Assembly: GCA_030762935.1 (NCBI GenBank)
Contig: CM060899.1
Span: forward strand, 66,762,501-66,826,500
Origin: Hymenopus coronatus
Lineage: Eukaryota > Arthropoda > Insecta > Mantodea > Hymenopodidae
DNA length: 64,000 nt
Direction of reading: 5' to 3'
Every line of letters begins with the position of its first letter. The stretch's first letter is position 1. Of the stretch, positions 1 through 10,300 are shown piece after piece. A program made the translations under genes and the position numbers. The notes under the pieces were generated by a model. That model had not been told where the DNA came from, did no database searches, and was given only the letters and a program-made list of their open reading frames with translations.

Positions 1-283
1 ACAAACGGTACTTCAGTTTGGTCACCACATATGCCATTTGGGGGGTGTGGTTGATTGGGTAGATCGCTCGCCTCCCGCATGTGCGATTTGTGGACGATTT
101 GTCTAAGCGGGTTTTCTCCGGGTCCTCCGGTTTCCCCTGCCACTCATTCCACCATTTACTCCATCATCATCTTTCCAATCATCAATTTTGCTTATATTTC
201 ATATCATGCACTTCCTCATGTTCATGCCCGGCTACAGGCCGACCCCTCGTAACAGCTTCTCCATTCTGTGGTTTCATACCTTT
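1..283 (+). mobile_element. SINE B copy (tRNA-related), 5' part outside the window or lost
   Basis: Matches 13082-13395 over most of its length: GCATGTGCGATTTGTGGACG, then a GGGTTTTCTCCGGGTCCTCC block, CCGCCACTCATTCCACC, and GGCCGACCCCTCGTAACAG. The tyrosine-rich frames here are not a gene. The same core appears reversed at 8400-8560 and 58785-58975. It is followed by a poly-T run where SINE E begins on the other strand. Confidence 0.65.
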
Positions 284-408
284 TTTTTTTTTTTTTTTTT
301 TTAAATACAGTTCCGGAGCCTGGTCAGGACTCCGGCGCTGTATTCCTTTTTCTTATTCCTCTTTTTTCCTTTTACCCTAAATTTCCTGTGTTTACCGTTT
401 TCTGACAA

Positions 409-487
<79 letters not shown>

Positions 488-556
488 TTTGCAAATGCAC
501 ACATCCCCATGGCCACGATCCCCGTGCCTCGAAGCACCAAAGCGAGGCGGCCATAG
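284..556 (-). mobile_element. SINE E copy (tRNA-related, hairpin tail)
   Basis: Read on the minus strand, a degenerate tRNA-like head lies near 510-556. It is followed by an AC/AT microsatellite (407-487), an A-rich body, and a tail with the hairpin CGGAGTCCTGACCAGGCTCCGG ending in poly-A (the T run at 282-302). The copy at 42793-43023 has the same order: head with GGTTCGAGTCTCG, microsatellite, CCGGAGTC hairpin tail. Confidence 0.6.
407..487. repeat. (AT)n/(ATAC)n/(AC)n microsatellite
   Basis: ATATAT blocks punctuated by regularly spaced ATAC, running into (CA)n. It lies inside the SINE E copy. Confidence 0.95.
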
Positions 557-593
557 GGACTGGCTAACCGTTGGCTCCCCGACAGGCTTCTGA

Positions 594-802
594 TAAAGCT
601 GTACGTTTAATCAACTAAGAATTATCTCTCGAGTCTTCGATTTATGAGAACGGCGAGACGGTCGGTCGCAATCTGTATGACGGGACGGCGAACAGTACGA
701 ATTTCCCAGCTCTGATAATAACTTACCCTAAGCGCTCAACATGTTAGCTCAGATCTTTAGCAGTGAAATAGGTATTGAAATACCGATACCACGTGACAGT
801 AA
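594..802. repeat. Local direct repeat R1, first copy
   Basis: The first part (594-656) recurs at 1131-1192 with few changes (AATTATCTCTC..GTCTTCGATTTATGAGAAC). The second part (646-802) recurs at 1783-1935 (GGCGAGACGGTCGGTCGCAA through TTAGCTCAGATCTTTAGC). The last part resembles the C-terminal coding end of the mariner family at 30560-30665, so R1 carries a mariner scrap. Confidence 0.7.
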
Positions 803-803
803 A

Positions 804-1499
804 GCTACATTCTCAATGAGATGCAAGCGCAGACGTAACGTAGCATAAGCGCAGACGCAAGGAGACACCATTCACAATGCAATTGTAAGCGCAACGCAAG
901 AAGTTGGCACGGGTTTCTAGATCCGCAAGTTACATGTGAATGCTTTCCAAGCGCTCCGCAAGTTACAAACCGAATAACATAACCGACAATACCCATGAGA
1001 TAATTCATTCAATCTTTTACAAAATAAATACATTACCTACTAACAACTGACGTTCGCGGCAGCGACATCAGAATAATTGCTCATTCAAAATTATTGACAA
1101 CAGTACAAGCATAGAGACTGCAGAAAGTGATAAAGCTACACATTTAATGAACTAAGAATTATCTCTCTGCGTCTTCGATTTATGAGAACCAAGAAATCTA
1201 GACACAGATGATAGTTACATCCATTAAATCAAAGAATGATTCGCAAGGAGACTGTCATAACCTCTTGAGGGAGATTAGAGATGGCGCGGCACTGCACGGC
1301 CAAATAGAAGAGCAGCATGTACAGCAGGCCCTGCAAAATCTTGCAGTGCGATCTTTTGTTATTGAACTCATAGGCAATGCATAGAAAAAAGAAGCAGAAT
1401 TCTTCCTCTTTGCATACAACGCAAGGATAAGGTTTTGAGTTTGCAAACTCATGCGCTTACATTGCGTCTGCGCTTGCGTTTCATTGTGAATAGAGCATT
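804..1499. mobile_element. Possible TIR element with GCAAGCGCAGACG ends
   Basis: The left end (ATTCTCAATGAGATGCAAGC, 811-830, then GCAGACGTAACGTA) matches the reverse complement of the right end near 1445-1490 (ATTCACAATGAAACGCAAGC, then GCAGACGCAATGTA). That gives an imperfect inverted repeat of about 35 bp. Further AAGCGCAGACG motifs lie just inside the left end. No transposase could be read inside. The repeat R1 fragment at 1131-1192 lies within it. Target-site duplication not clear. Confidence 0.4.
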
Positions 1500-1782
1500 A
1501 AGGTATTTAAGAAATTAATTTTATTATTTAGATATTATTTTATATTCAAGCAGTAAATATTACAATCCGTATTATAATTACTTGGGTGTTTTCATAATGT
1601 AGGAAACCAGTAACTCAGCCTGTATCTATGTAACAATTTGCATGTTGTACATAATAATCTAAATAGGTGTGCATTTACGGAAGTCACATAAGTAATTGTT
1701 GTTCTCTGGAAAAAAGTACTGTTTACTTGACAACAGGTTTGTTTACCTCTACACCGTGCGTTCTTATCAATGACTTTTTTGA

Positions 1783-1935
1783 TGCGGCGAGACGGTCGGT
1801 CGCAACCTGTATGACGGAACGGCGAACGGTACGAACTTCCTGATACTAACTTACCCTAAGCGCTCAACATCTTAGCTCAGATCTTTAGCGGTGAAATAGG
1901 CATTGAAACACCGGTAGCACGTGACCTTGATAGTA
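1783..1935. repeat. Local direct repeat R1, second copy
   Basis: Near-identical to 646-802 from GGCGAGACGGTCGGTCGCAA to the mariner-like end. This copy continues into the rest of the mariner 3' end. Confidence 0.7.
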
Positions 1936-2335
1936 ATAGGAATTGCGTTGAGAAATAGAGTAAGGTACTGTAACTTTGGGTCGTCCCCTTAGCGCGGTGG
2001 TAGCGCGGCTGTTTATGGGAGACCCGGTACCGGCGTGGGGGACCTGGTCAGCCTCGTGAGGTCCCTGGGGGCCAACTGATTGAGAAGTAGCGGCTCCAGA
2101 TCGGCCGGGAGGGACTCGAGGCGCTGACCACGTCTCACCCTCCAGCACTGCAACCGCTCCATTCGGTGCCTTCGGACCGAATTGGGGGATGCAGTGGCGG
2201 GACGGTAGGCCAAGGTCCCTTGTGGAATGACGTGCCATGGAATTGTGAGTTACTGTAAGTTTGTAAATAAAGTTTTGTGTTGATATGTTTCGTTGTTATT
2301 TAGTTATGCTAAAACGCTGGACACTTTCTGGATCG
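1868..2335 (+). pseudogene. Mariner 3' end, split by an insertion
   Basis: 1868-1965 parallels the C-terminal codons at 30575-30665 (CAGATCTTTAGCGGTGAAAT, CACGTGAC, CTTGATAG, GTTGAGAAATAG). 2251-2335 parallels the 3' UTR and TIR there (AATAAAGTTTTGTGTTGATA, then CACTTTCTGGAT). The two halves are separated by the 273-bp insertion at 1978-2250. Only the last few dozen codons are present, so nothing functional remains. Confidence 0.7.
1978..2250. mobile_element. GC-rich insertion in the mariner 3' end, with target-site duplication
   Basis: Flanked by TACTGTAACTTT (1966-1977) and TACTGTAAGTTT (2251-2262), a 12-bp duplication with one mismatch. Removing the insert restores the mariner 3' UTR seen at 30680 and 40290. 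The insert is GC-rich and unlike the rest of the window. It contains AGCGCGGTGGTAGCGCGGC, which could be a pol III A box region, suggesting a SINE or LINE tail. The two overlapping minus-strand frames here are by-products of base composition. Confidence 0.6.
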
Positions 2336-2706
2336 CCCAATTCATGTTCAGTAATTCTATGTTGCAAGGAAATTAAATGTACTGAGGCCCTAATACATTG
2401 AAGCAGCAATCGTCCAGTGTTTCTTTACGTCAGATAACTCACAGTGGGCCGGAGCAAAAGTCAATATCGCACCACTTTGTTAAATAATATCGAAGGTTGG
2501 GTTTCTGCGGCGCTTGTCGAGTCCTGTGACACCGATGCACGTTGTTACCTGGAGGACGACCCGCTCAGTGACAGGTGGCTTGTCACAAAGGCGAGGATCC
2601 CGCAGGCTATCAACAGCGATGCACAAGGTAGCAACGGGGCGCAAGCCAGGTTCGCTGAAACACAAAACATTACTGCAGTTAATAGTAGTTCCGACACATC
2701 TGTCAC
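2336..2706. other. Unassigned sequence
   Basis: Moderate GC with a 105-codon plus-strand frame (2444-2761). The frame shows no recognisable domain and its end runs into family H sequence. No splice context or repeat match was found. Confidence 0.4.
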
Positions 2707-2770
2707 AAATAGCTTATTCTTCCATCTACTTCATGCTAATCAAGGTACATTAGCAGAATAGGTCTGATGC
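2707..2770 (+). mobile_element. Family H 5' scrap
   Basis: CATGCTAATC..ATTAGCAGAAT matches the hairpin region about 75 bp inside the 5' end of full copies. Confidence 0.5.
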
Positions 2771-2820
2771 CATGCTTCCCTCTAAGTATACTGCCATCCA
2801 TAAAAACCTGTACCATGTTC

Positions 2821-2950
2821 ACTTTCCCTGCACGAATTATGTACATACTGTATACAGAAGGTATTGTATTGCACCCAAAAATTCGATACCGACATTTTAC
2901 CGGAAATATATCTTCCAAGACCCCCTGAATCCAAAAAAGCACTTCTAGAA
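2821..2950 (-). mobile_element. Family H 3'-end fragment
   Basis: Begins at the terminal hairpin (ATTATGTACATACTGTATAC) and includes CCCAAAAATTCGATACCGAC. It stops where a forward copy begins at 2954, giving a tail-to-head inverted junction. Confidence 0.85.
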
Positions 2951-2953
2951 AAA

Positions 2954-4093
2954 TCTGATATGTTCCATTCACATGACTTTCTCTACATCTCTGCAACAAA
3001 GTATTGTTAAAAGCTATTGTTTCTATTTATTTCATACTAATCGACAAAAAATAGCAGAAATAGTCTTATTACTTGCTTCCTTGTAAGTAGAAGAGAAACA
3101 AGGGAGTAACATAGGTTAAAGTGATAGTCAAAAGCTGGTTGCTACTGACAAATTACAGTATGAGAAAGGTTAAGTTTTTCGAAGCTGAAAACAAAAACAA
3201 GGGATATCTCAAAAACGACCAAATCCACGAAAAAATATATGGCACGTAAATGGTATGTTGTAATGTGCTCTGCATTTTTTGTGTTATAAGTTTTTGTCTA
3301 TCTCTTACGGTTTAGCAGTTATGCAAAATTCCGTAAAATTCACTCAGAATAAAGTAGTCTTCAGAAACTATTCCCAGAAAATTCAAAATATACATTTTAT
3401 TTGTCAGCTAAATATCTTTAATATACCATATTTTAATCAAAATCATTAGAGCCATTTTTTAGAAAATAAAAATTTCGAAAAAAATTCCATATAAAGGGTA
3501 GTTTGGGGTGGGGGGATTTTTCTTAAAATCTTCGCGTCGTATTACTGGTAGATACTAAACTTAAATACCAAGTTTGGTATTTTACCGGCATTTCGTTTTT
3601 GAGTTATCGTGTTCACAGACACACACACACACACACACACGAGGGCCTTTTTCTGAAAATACCTGTTTTTGGATACAGGGGACCCTAAAGCACATATTTC
3701 CGGTGAAATGTCGGTATCGAAGTTTTTGGTGGAGTGCGATACCTTCTCTATACACTATGTACATAATACGAAATGAAATGTCCTGTCATTTATGGACGCT
3801 CTTTAACTACTGTGGTTCTCAGCGTCCCATTCTATATTGGGCGTGAAAGATCGCTTAATTTTGCTCAGAGGCCTCTCTTATCAGGCTTGAGGTTCTTTTA
3901 CGTGCCGTAAATCTACGACACGGGACCCACAGCTTTACTTCCCTTCCGAAGGAAGCCATGCCAAGGATTTTTACGCCCGAAAAAATCCATCGTCCTCCGC
4001 CGGGTTTGAACCCGCGACCTTGGGTATATGAAGTTAGCATGGTAACCATTACACCACGGAGGGCGACCGTACATAATACGTGTAGAGAAAGTA
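2954..4093 (+). mobile_element. Family H, complete forward copy, interrupted by SINE A
   Basis: 5' end TCTGATATGTTCCATTCAC, subterminal ACTTTCTCTACAT, and a (CA)n tract at 3618-3640. The 3' hairpin is split by the SINE at 3771-4068. Removing the SINE rejoins TATGTACATAATACG with TGTAGAGAAAGT. It is a useful reference for the whole family. Confidence 0.9.
3771..4068 (-). mobile_element. SINE A, full-length tRNA-derived copy with 12-bp TSD
   Basis: Flanked by perfect 12-bp direct repeats GTACATAATACG (3759-3770 and 4069-4080). The minus strand starts with a tRNA-like head: A box TGGTGTAATGG and B box GGTTCAAACCC, separated as in a tRNA. The body contains GTCGTAGATTTACGGCACG and AAAAGAACCTCAAGCC, and the 3' region GAATGGGACGCTGAGAACC. 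The length of 298 bp suits a full tRNA SINE. It sits in the loop side of the family H 3' hairpin. Confidence 0.92.
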
Positions 4094-4099
4094 CAAATG

Positions 4100-4812
4100 T
4101 TCTTGTGTATGTCTGTGGGCAGCATAGCTCAAAATTGAAAAGACCGTTAAAAATCAAACTTGGTATTTAAGTTTGGTATCCTCCAAGGATGCGACACGAA
4201 GATTTTCAAGAAAATCTCCGCACCCTAAACTACTCTTTACATGTAAGAAGTTTCGAAAATTTTGATTTTGTTAAAAATGGCTCTAACGACTTTGATTAAA
4301 ATTTCGTACATCTAAGATATTTACTTGACAAATAAAATGTATATGTTGAATTTTCTGGGAATAGCCTCTGAAGACTACTTTATTCTGGATGAATTTTACG
4401 GATTTTTGCATATCCGCTAAACCGTAAGAAATGGACAAAACTTACGACACGGAAAATGTAGGGCACATTAAAATACACAATTTATGTTATATACATTTTT
4501 TTCGTGGAGTTAGTCGTTTTTCAGACATTCCTTGTTTTTAGTTTCAACTTTGAAAAACATACTTTTCTCATACAGGAGTTTGTCAACTCGTGTCCATACA
4601 AACAAAGGAACTTCAGTCACATAGCAACCAGTTTTTGACTACGAATTTAACCTATGGTACTCCCTTAATTCGCTTCTACTTACAAGGACGCAAGTAATAA
4701 GACTATTTCTGCTAATGCTTTCTCAATTAGCATGAAGTAAATAGATGCCTAAGCTTTTTAACAATACTTTGTTGCAGAGATGTAGAGAAAGTCATGTGAA
4801 TGAAATACATAA
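4100..4812 (-). mobile_element. Family H, 3'-truncated reverse copy
   Basis: Starts inside the microsatellite-proximal region (GTCTGTGGGCAGCATAGCTC) without the terminal hairpin. It runs to AGAGAAAGTCATGTGAATG at the 5' end. It abuts the end of the preceding forward copy, making a tail-to-tail junction. Confidence 0.85.
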
Positions 4813-4935
4813 ATTTTTTTATTGTTTCATTTATATAGCCCCCTTTAACATCTAAGGACATATCGGGGGCTTGGCACTTGAAACAACTCGTTGTTAGTAA
4901 GTTCTTTTCGTTAGGTTTAAATCATTTTTTATTTT

Positions 4936-5083
4936 CCTCAAACACACACACACACATTCACACTCACACACATACCTCCAGACTCTGTGGGGGATAGGGA
5001 ATAATTGTGGCTAAACACAAATTCCCCACCCCAGCCGGGAATCGAACCCGGTATCTCCGTTGACCACTCCACCACGGAGGCAG
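4936..5083 (-). mobile_element. SINE C, tRNA-derived with GT-rich tail
   Basis: The minus strand gives GCCTCCGTGGTGGAGTGGTC (A box region), then CCGGGTTCGATTCCCGG (B box with intact T-stem pairing). A short body GGGAATTTGTGTTTAGCC follows, and a (GT)n tail at 4942-4972. It is tRNA-like but the acceptor arms do not pair, so it is not a functional tRNA. Confidence 0.7.
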
Positions 5084-5276
5084 TAATTTGCACCATAATT
5101 TCTCTCTGAAACCTCGTTGCAATGTTTGATGATCTCAGAGGCTCAGGGAGAATCGACAACAATCATGGCAACAACCGATCAGTGCCAACTGTTGACTATA
5201 TTGTTGATTTCGATGGAAATTACGAGCTTTTTCATGACACTGTTGACAGTGTTTAGTTTGCTATCATAACAGCAAA

Positions 5277-5541
5277 ATGCAGTACTCACTTGGAGAGCGT
5301 GTTTTCATTGTGAAGACAAACTCCTTGGTAACAACACAACGAGATTTTCCAAGAGAATTTAATGTACGGGATGTTCCAACGAAGACTAGCAAGAAAGCTG
5401 GTATACTCGATAGTGAGAGTGGAAAACATAGACCACCATTGAGTGCAGTGAAGAAGGCTAGTGAACTCTCCAAACAAATCGTTGTGTCGATTGAGTCAGG
5501 AATCAGGCTATTCATGTCACATGTCAAAGAGCTGCAATTGT
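5277..5541 (+). pseudogene. Transposase N-terminal fragment, DUF4817-type Tc1/mariner
   Basis: The plus-strand frame reads MQYSLGERVFIVKT, then TQRDFPREFNVRDVP and SVESGIRLFMSH..KELQLS-like blocks. This is the helix-turn-helix (DUF4817) start of a Tc1/mariner-superfamily transposase common in insects. It is cut at 5541, where a reverse family H piece begins; the last eight residues of the open frame come from that repeat. No catalytic domain follows. Upstream sequence 5090-5276 may be its 5' UTR, but no TIR was recognised. Confidence 0.75.
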
Positions 5542-5861
5542 CGGAATTTTGCATAACTGCTAAACCGTAAGAGATGGACAAAAACTTACCACACAAAAAT
5601 ATAGAGCACAATAAAACACACAATTTATGTTATATTCATTTTTTTCGTGGAGTTGATCGCTTTTGAGGTATTCCTTGTTTTTGATATCACCTTTATAAAA
5701 CGTACACTTTTCTCATACAGGAATTTGTCAACTCATGTCCATACAAACAAAGGAACTTCAGTCACATAGCAACCAGCTTTTAACTATCACTTTAACCTAT
5801 GGTACTCCCTTATTTCGCTTCTGCTTACAAGGAAGCAAGTCATAAAACTATTTCTGCTCAT
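5542..5861 (-). mobile_element. Family H, reverse 5'-half fragment
   Basis: Runs from GGAATTTTGCATAACTGC to TTTCTGCTCA, so both ends are truncated. The next reverse copy follows within 5 bp. Confidence 0.85.
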
Positions 5862-5865
5862 TTTT

Positions 5866-5999
5866 ACTTTCTCTATATGTACTATGTACATAGTGTATAG
5901 AGAAGGTATTGCACTCCACACAAAAAATCGATACCGAGATTTCACAGGAAATATGTTTTAGGGTCCCCAATATCCAAAAAAAGCATTTTCACAAAAAGG

Positions 6000-6042
<43 letters not shown>

Positions 6043-6700
6043 GTGGTCGGTAAAAGTCGGTAAAATACCAAACTTGATATTTAAGTTTAGTATCTTCCAA
6101 GGATGCGACACGAAGATTTTGAGAAAAATCCCCCCACCCCAACTACCCTTTACATGGAATTTTTTTCTCGAAAATTTTGATTTTCTCAAAAATTGCTGTA
6201 ACGATTTTGATTTACATTTCGTATATTAAACATATTTACCTAACAAATAAAATGTGTATCTTGAATTTTCTAGGAATAGCCTTTGAAGAGTGGTTTATTC
6301 AGGATGAATTTTACGGAATTTTGAATAACTGCTAAACCGTAAGAGATGGACAAAAACTTACTACACAAAAAATGTAGAGCACGTTAAAACACACAATTTA
6401 TGTTATATCATTTTTTTTTTCGTGGAGTTCGTCGATTTTGAGACATTCCTTATTTTTGGTTTCTGCTATGAAAAACATATTTTTCTCACACAGGAACTTG
6501 TCAACTCCGATCCATATAAACAAAGGAAGTTCATTGACATAGCAACCAGCTTTTGACTGTCATTTTAACCTATGGTAGTCCCTTATTTCGCTTCTACTTG
6601 CAATAAAGGAAGTAATAAGACTATTTCTGCTCATTTTTTCTCGATAAGCATGAAGTAAATAACAATAATTTGTTGCGGAAATGTAGAGAAAGTTAGATGT
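5866..6700 (-). mobile_element. Family H, near-complete reverse copy
   Basis: Hairpin ACTATGTACATAGTGTATAG at its outer end, (GT)n at 6001-6040, and the 5' end motif ATGTAGAGAAAGTTAGATG degraded at 6680-6700. Confidence 0.9.
6001..6040. repeat. (GT)n microsatellite in a family H copy
   Basis: About 20 uninterrupted GT units at the standard microsatellite position of family H. Confidence 0.95.
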
Positions 6701-7541
6701 TTTTGTATCTTTTTCTAAGGAATTATTCACACTTCTTCTGCAGTGTTATTGAATATCAAATATAGCTTATGAAGGAGGAATTTAAATATTTTTTGTTGTA
6801 ATTAAATTTCACTGCATTCTCTGAACTGAGTGGTAGAAGCTACGAGTGCGCTATTATTTGGGGTAGTTGTCTGTAGATTATAATTGGGCAAATTACGCTG
6901 AAATGGAACTGGAATAGCGAGTGCAATTAAATTCAGATTACAGACCGTTAATATTTACGGTTTCCTGCTACCAATCACCTTGTTTCTCACCTGTGAAGCC
7001 TGTCGTAACTGAAACATGCTAGAGCTCAGAAAATAAGAGTTATATTTATGCCGTGATAGTGAATCTGGGAACAGCCCACTGACGCTAATATTACATTTGA
7101 AGTAGAAAGAAAACAAACAATAGAAAACATGTGTATATGTAAATGAACTAGACATTAAAATCTGTGAATATGACAAACGAGAAGAAATTAAAAATTCCCT
7201 CGGGAAAATAACGTTGTGTAAAATTCAATATGCATCCGCAAGAGAAGATAAAAAGAAAATGTTGGTCTGGGTGGATCAGTTTTGTGAAGCACTGGCATTC
7301 TCATCCCAAGATCGCGAGTTCAAACCCAGGCAAGAATTGATGGCTATTCAGGTATGCATTCACGTCGAAAATGCTGGTTTTGGATCAAACATAAATTAAT
7401 AGATAATTCTGTCTAGTTCTCAAAAGTGTCTGTGTTAAGTACTTAGTACATTGGAAGACCTGTGAAAAATAGATTTAAATGGATACCGCGTGTTGAATGG
7501 GGCGTGGCACCACATACTCTCATTCAAAATTTCCTTTTATA
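6701..7541. other. Unassigned AT-rich stretch
   Basis: No coding match. A weak tRNA-like B box (GAGTTCAAACCC) lies at about 7317-7328 on the plus strand, without a clear A box, so it may be a decayed SINE head. Confidence 0.4.
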
Positions 7542-8346
7542 ACATTCTCTACACGTACTATGTGCATGTGTATAGAGACGGTATTGTAATCCACCCAAAA
7601 ATTCGATACCGAGATTTCACCGGAAATGTATGTTTTGAGACCCGTTGAATCCAAAAAGAATGTGTCTGTGGGCAGCATAGCTCAAAAACGAAACTTGGTA
7701 TCTTTTAAGAATACTAAGAATACTACCCGAAGATTTTCAAGAAATTCTCCCACCCCCTACTATCCTTTACATGGAATTATTTCGAAAATTTTGATTTTCT
7801 CAAAAGTGGCTCTAACGATTTTGGTTAAAATATGGCATATTACAGATATTTACCTGACAAATAAAATGTATATCTTGAATTTTCTGGGAATAGCCTCTGA
7901 AGGCTACTTTATTCTGGATGAATTTTTAGGAATTTTCCATAACTGCTCAACCACAAGAGATGGACAAAAGCTTATCACACAAAAAATGTAGAGCACGTTA
8001 AAGCACACACGTTATGTTATATACATTTTTTTCGTGGAGTTGATCGTTTTTGAGATATTCCTTGTTTTTGGTTTCAGCTTTGAAAAATTTATACTTTTCT
8101 CATATAGGAATTTCTCAACTCTTGTCCATACAAACAAAGGAACTTCAGACACATAGCAACCAGCTTTTGACTGTCACTTTAACCTATGGTACTCCCTTAT
8201 TTTGCTTCTACTTACAAGAGAGCAAGTATTAAGGCTATTTCTGTTATTTTTTTCTCGATTAGCATGAAGTAAATAGAAGCATGAGTTCTTAAATAATATG
8301 GTTTTGCAGAGACGTAGAGACAGTCAAATGAATGGAACACATCAGA
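7542..8346 (-). mobile_element. Family H, near-complete reverse copy lacking the microsatellite
   Basis: ACATTCTCTACACGTACTAT hairpin start and ATGAATGGAACACATCAGA end. The (GT)n tract is reduced to GTGTCTGTG. Confidence 0.9.
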
Positions 8347-8351
8347 TTTTT

Positions 8352-8680
8352 TTCTAGCACGTATGTACATTCTACATAGTACTTAGAGATTTTTTTTTTA
8401 ACGCTCGCTTTTATACCATGGCGGAGGAAACAGGAGTATCCGGAGAAAACCCGCCCCTGCGCTTCTTTGCCCACTACAAATCCCACATACGGTCGCTTGG
8501 GATCGAAGCCGGGCCGCTTTAGTAAGAGACGAGTGGTCTAACCTCTCGGACATGGCGTGGCTCTTGTCAGGAAAGGTATTTTATTCCACCAAAAATGCAA
8601 AACTTCACCGGAAAAACATGTTTTGAGGATCCCTGAATATAAAAACAGTATTTTTACAAAATGGTCAGTTTGTGTGTTTT
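8352..8680 (-). mobile_element. Family H 3'-end fragment split by SINE B
   Basis: The hairpin arm CACGTATGTACATTCTACAT (8359-8378) lies left of the SINE. GGTATTTTATTCCACC and the GTTTTGAGGATCCC block lie right of it. Confidence 0.75.
8391..8568 (-). mobile_element. SINE B copy, tRNA-derived
   Basis: The minus strand starts CCACGCCATGTCCGAGAGG (A box region, tRNA-Leu/Ser-like) and has the B box GGCTTCGATCCC. Then come CATATGTGGGATTTGTAGTG, the GGGTTTTCTCCGGATACTCC block, TTTCCTCCGCCA, and a poly-A tail (T run at 8390-8399). It is inserted in the hairpin of a reverse H copy. Confidence 0.8.
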
Positions 8681-8682
8681 TT

Positions 8683-9131
8683 ACATTCTCTAGCACGTAT
8701 GTACAATGTACAACAGGTAGAGAAGGTTTTATGTTCAACCCAAAATACGATACCCAGATTTCATCGGAAATACATGTTTTTTTGAGGATCTCTGAGTCCA
8801 AAAAAGACATGTTTAGAAAAAGGACAGTGTGAGAGCATAACTTAAACTTGAAAATTCCGTTTAATGCCAAACTTGGTATTTAAGTTTCGTATCTCCCAAG
8901 GTTGCGACACGAACATTTTCAAGAAAATTACCCAGCCGAAACTATCCTTTACATTGAAACATTTTTGAAATTTTGTGTCCCTCAAAAATAGCTCTAATGA
9001 CTTCGATTAAAATTCCGTATATTTAAGTTATTTACATGACAAATAAAAAGCATTTTTTGGATTTACTGTAAATAACCTTTAAAATCTCTTCATTCTGGAT
9101 GAATTTTGCACAGCTGGTAAACCGTACTAGA
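8683..9131 (-). mobile_element. Family H, reverse fragment (diverged subtype)
   Basis: Hairpin start ACATTCTCTAGCACGTATG. It runs to AGCTGGTAAACCGTA and then meets a forward copy in mid-element at about 9132. Confidence 0.8.
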
Positions 9132-9132
9132 G

Positions 9133-9523
9133 AACTCAAAATATACCTACGTTTTATTTGTTATATATCTTTCATATACGGTATTTTAATTAAAATAGTT
9201 AGAGCCATTTTTGAGAAAATCAAAACCTCGAAATTTTTCCTATGTAAAGACTAGCTTGAAAATCGAGTTGTGTCCTTGTGAGATACTGAGTTTAAATACT
9301 AAGTTTGGTACTTATGGCCTTTTCATTTTTGACTCATGCTGTTCACAGACACACATAAACACAAACACTTACACAAAGAAGGACACTTACAATGACCATT
9401 TTCTAAAGATGCTATTTTTTATTCAGAAGTTGAATTTCCGGTGAAATCTTAGTATCGAATTTTTGAATAGAATATAACACCTTCTCTATCTATTATTACA
9501 CTGTACATATGCGCTAGAGAAAG
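9133..9523 (+). mobile_element. Family H, forward 3'-half
   Basis: From CTCAAAATATACCTACG to the 3' hairpin GTACATATGCGCTAGAGAAAG. It is the inverted partner of the preceding piece. Confidence 0.8.
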
Positions 9524-9529
9524 AAATAA

Positions 9530-10300
9530 TCTGATGTGCCACTATCACATAACTTTCTCTAGCTGTTCCATATGCATAATATTGTTAAGGAATATTATTT
9601 TATATACATCATGCTAATCTAGATAAAATTTAGCAGAATTGGCCTTATTACTTGCTTCCTTGTAACCAGAATGGAAATAAGCGATTATATAAGGCTAAAG
9701 CGATAGTCGAAACTTTTAAAAGGTGATCGCTGTATGAAACAATTGAAATTCAGCTCTCTTTGCTTGCCAAGGGCAAAGAAAAGAGAGACAAAACAAAGAA
9801 AACGGTCAACACTATATGACATAACTTTTTTGTTTAATGATATCTACATTTTTGTTCTGTAAATTTTTGTCTATCCCTTACGGTCTATCAGTTATACAAC
9901 CGTCATTCAGTTTGAAGAAGTCTTCAAAGAAAATTCAAGATATACATTTTGTTTGCTATAAGCATATCTTAAACATATGACATTTTAATAAAAAAATTTA
10001 CAGCCATTTTTGACAAAATCAAAATTTTAGAAAATTGTTCCTATTGGGGATTTTATTGAAAATCTTCGTGTCGAATCCTTAGAAGATATGAAAATAAATA
10101 TCAAGTATTGAACAGACTTAATATTTTTAAATTATACTTCACAGACATACACAAACACTAACCTTTTCCTAAAAGTGTTCTTTTTTTATATTTAGGGGTT
10201 TCAAGAGATGTATTTCCGGTGAAATAGCGGTATCGAATTTTTGGGTGGAAATCAATACCTTCTATATCTTTTATGTACGTTGCACATATGCGCTAAAGTA
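9530..10300 (+). mobile_element. Family H, forward copy (diverged subtype)
   Basis: TCTGATGTGCCACTATCACA start, ACTTTCTCTAGCTGTTC subterminal motif, and a decayed 3' hairpin ending GCGCTAAAGTA. It abuts the preceding 3' end head-to-tail. Confidence 0.8.

Noticed and set aside
1885..2238. 117-codon minus-strand frame in GC-rich DNA
   Set aside because: It lies within an insertion with a target-site duplication and overlaps another frame; no domain. High GC alone explains the lack of stops.
5030..5083. Possible tRNA gene on the minus strand
   Set aside because: Good T arm and A box, but a SINE body and a GT tail follow and the acceptor stem is missing.
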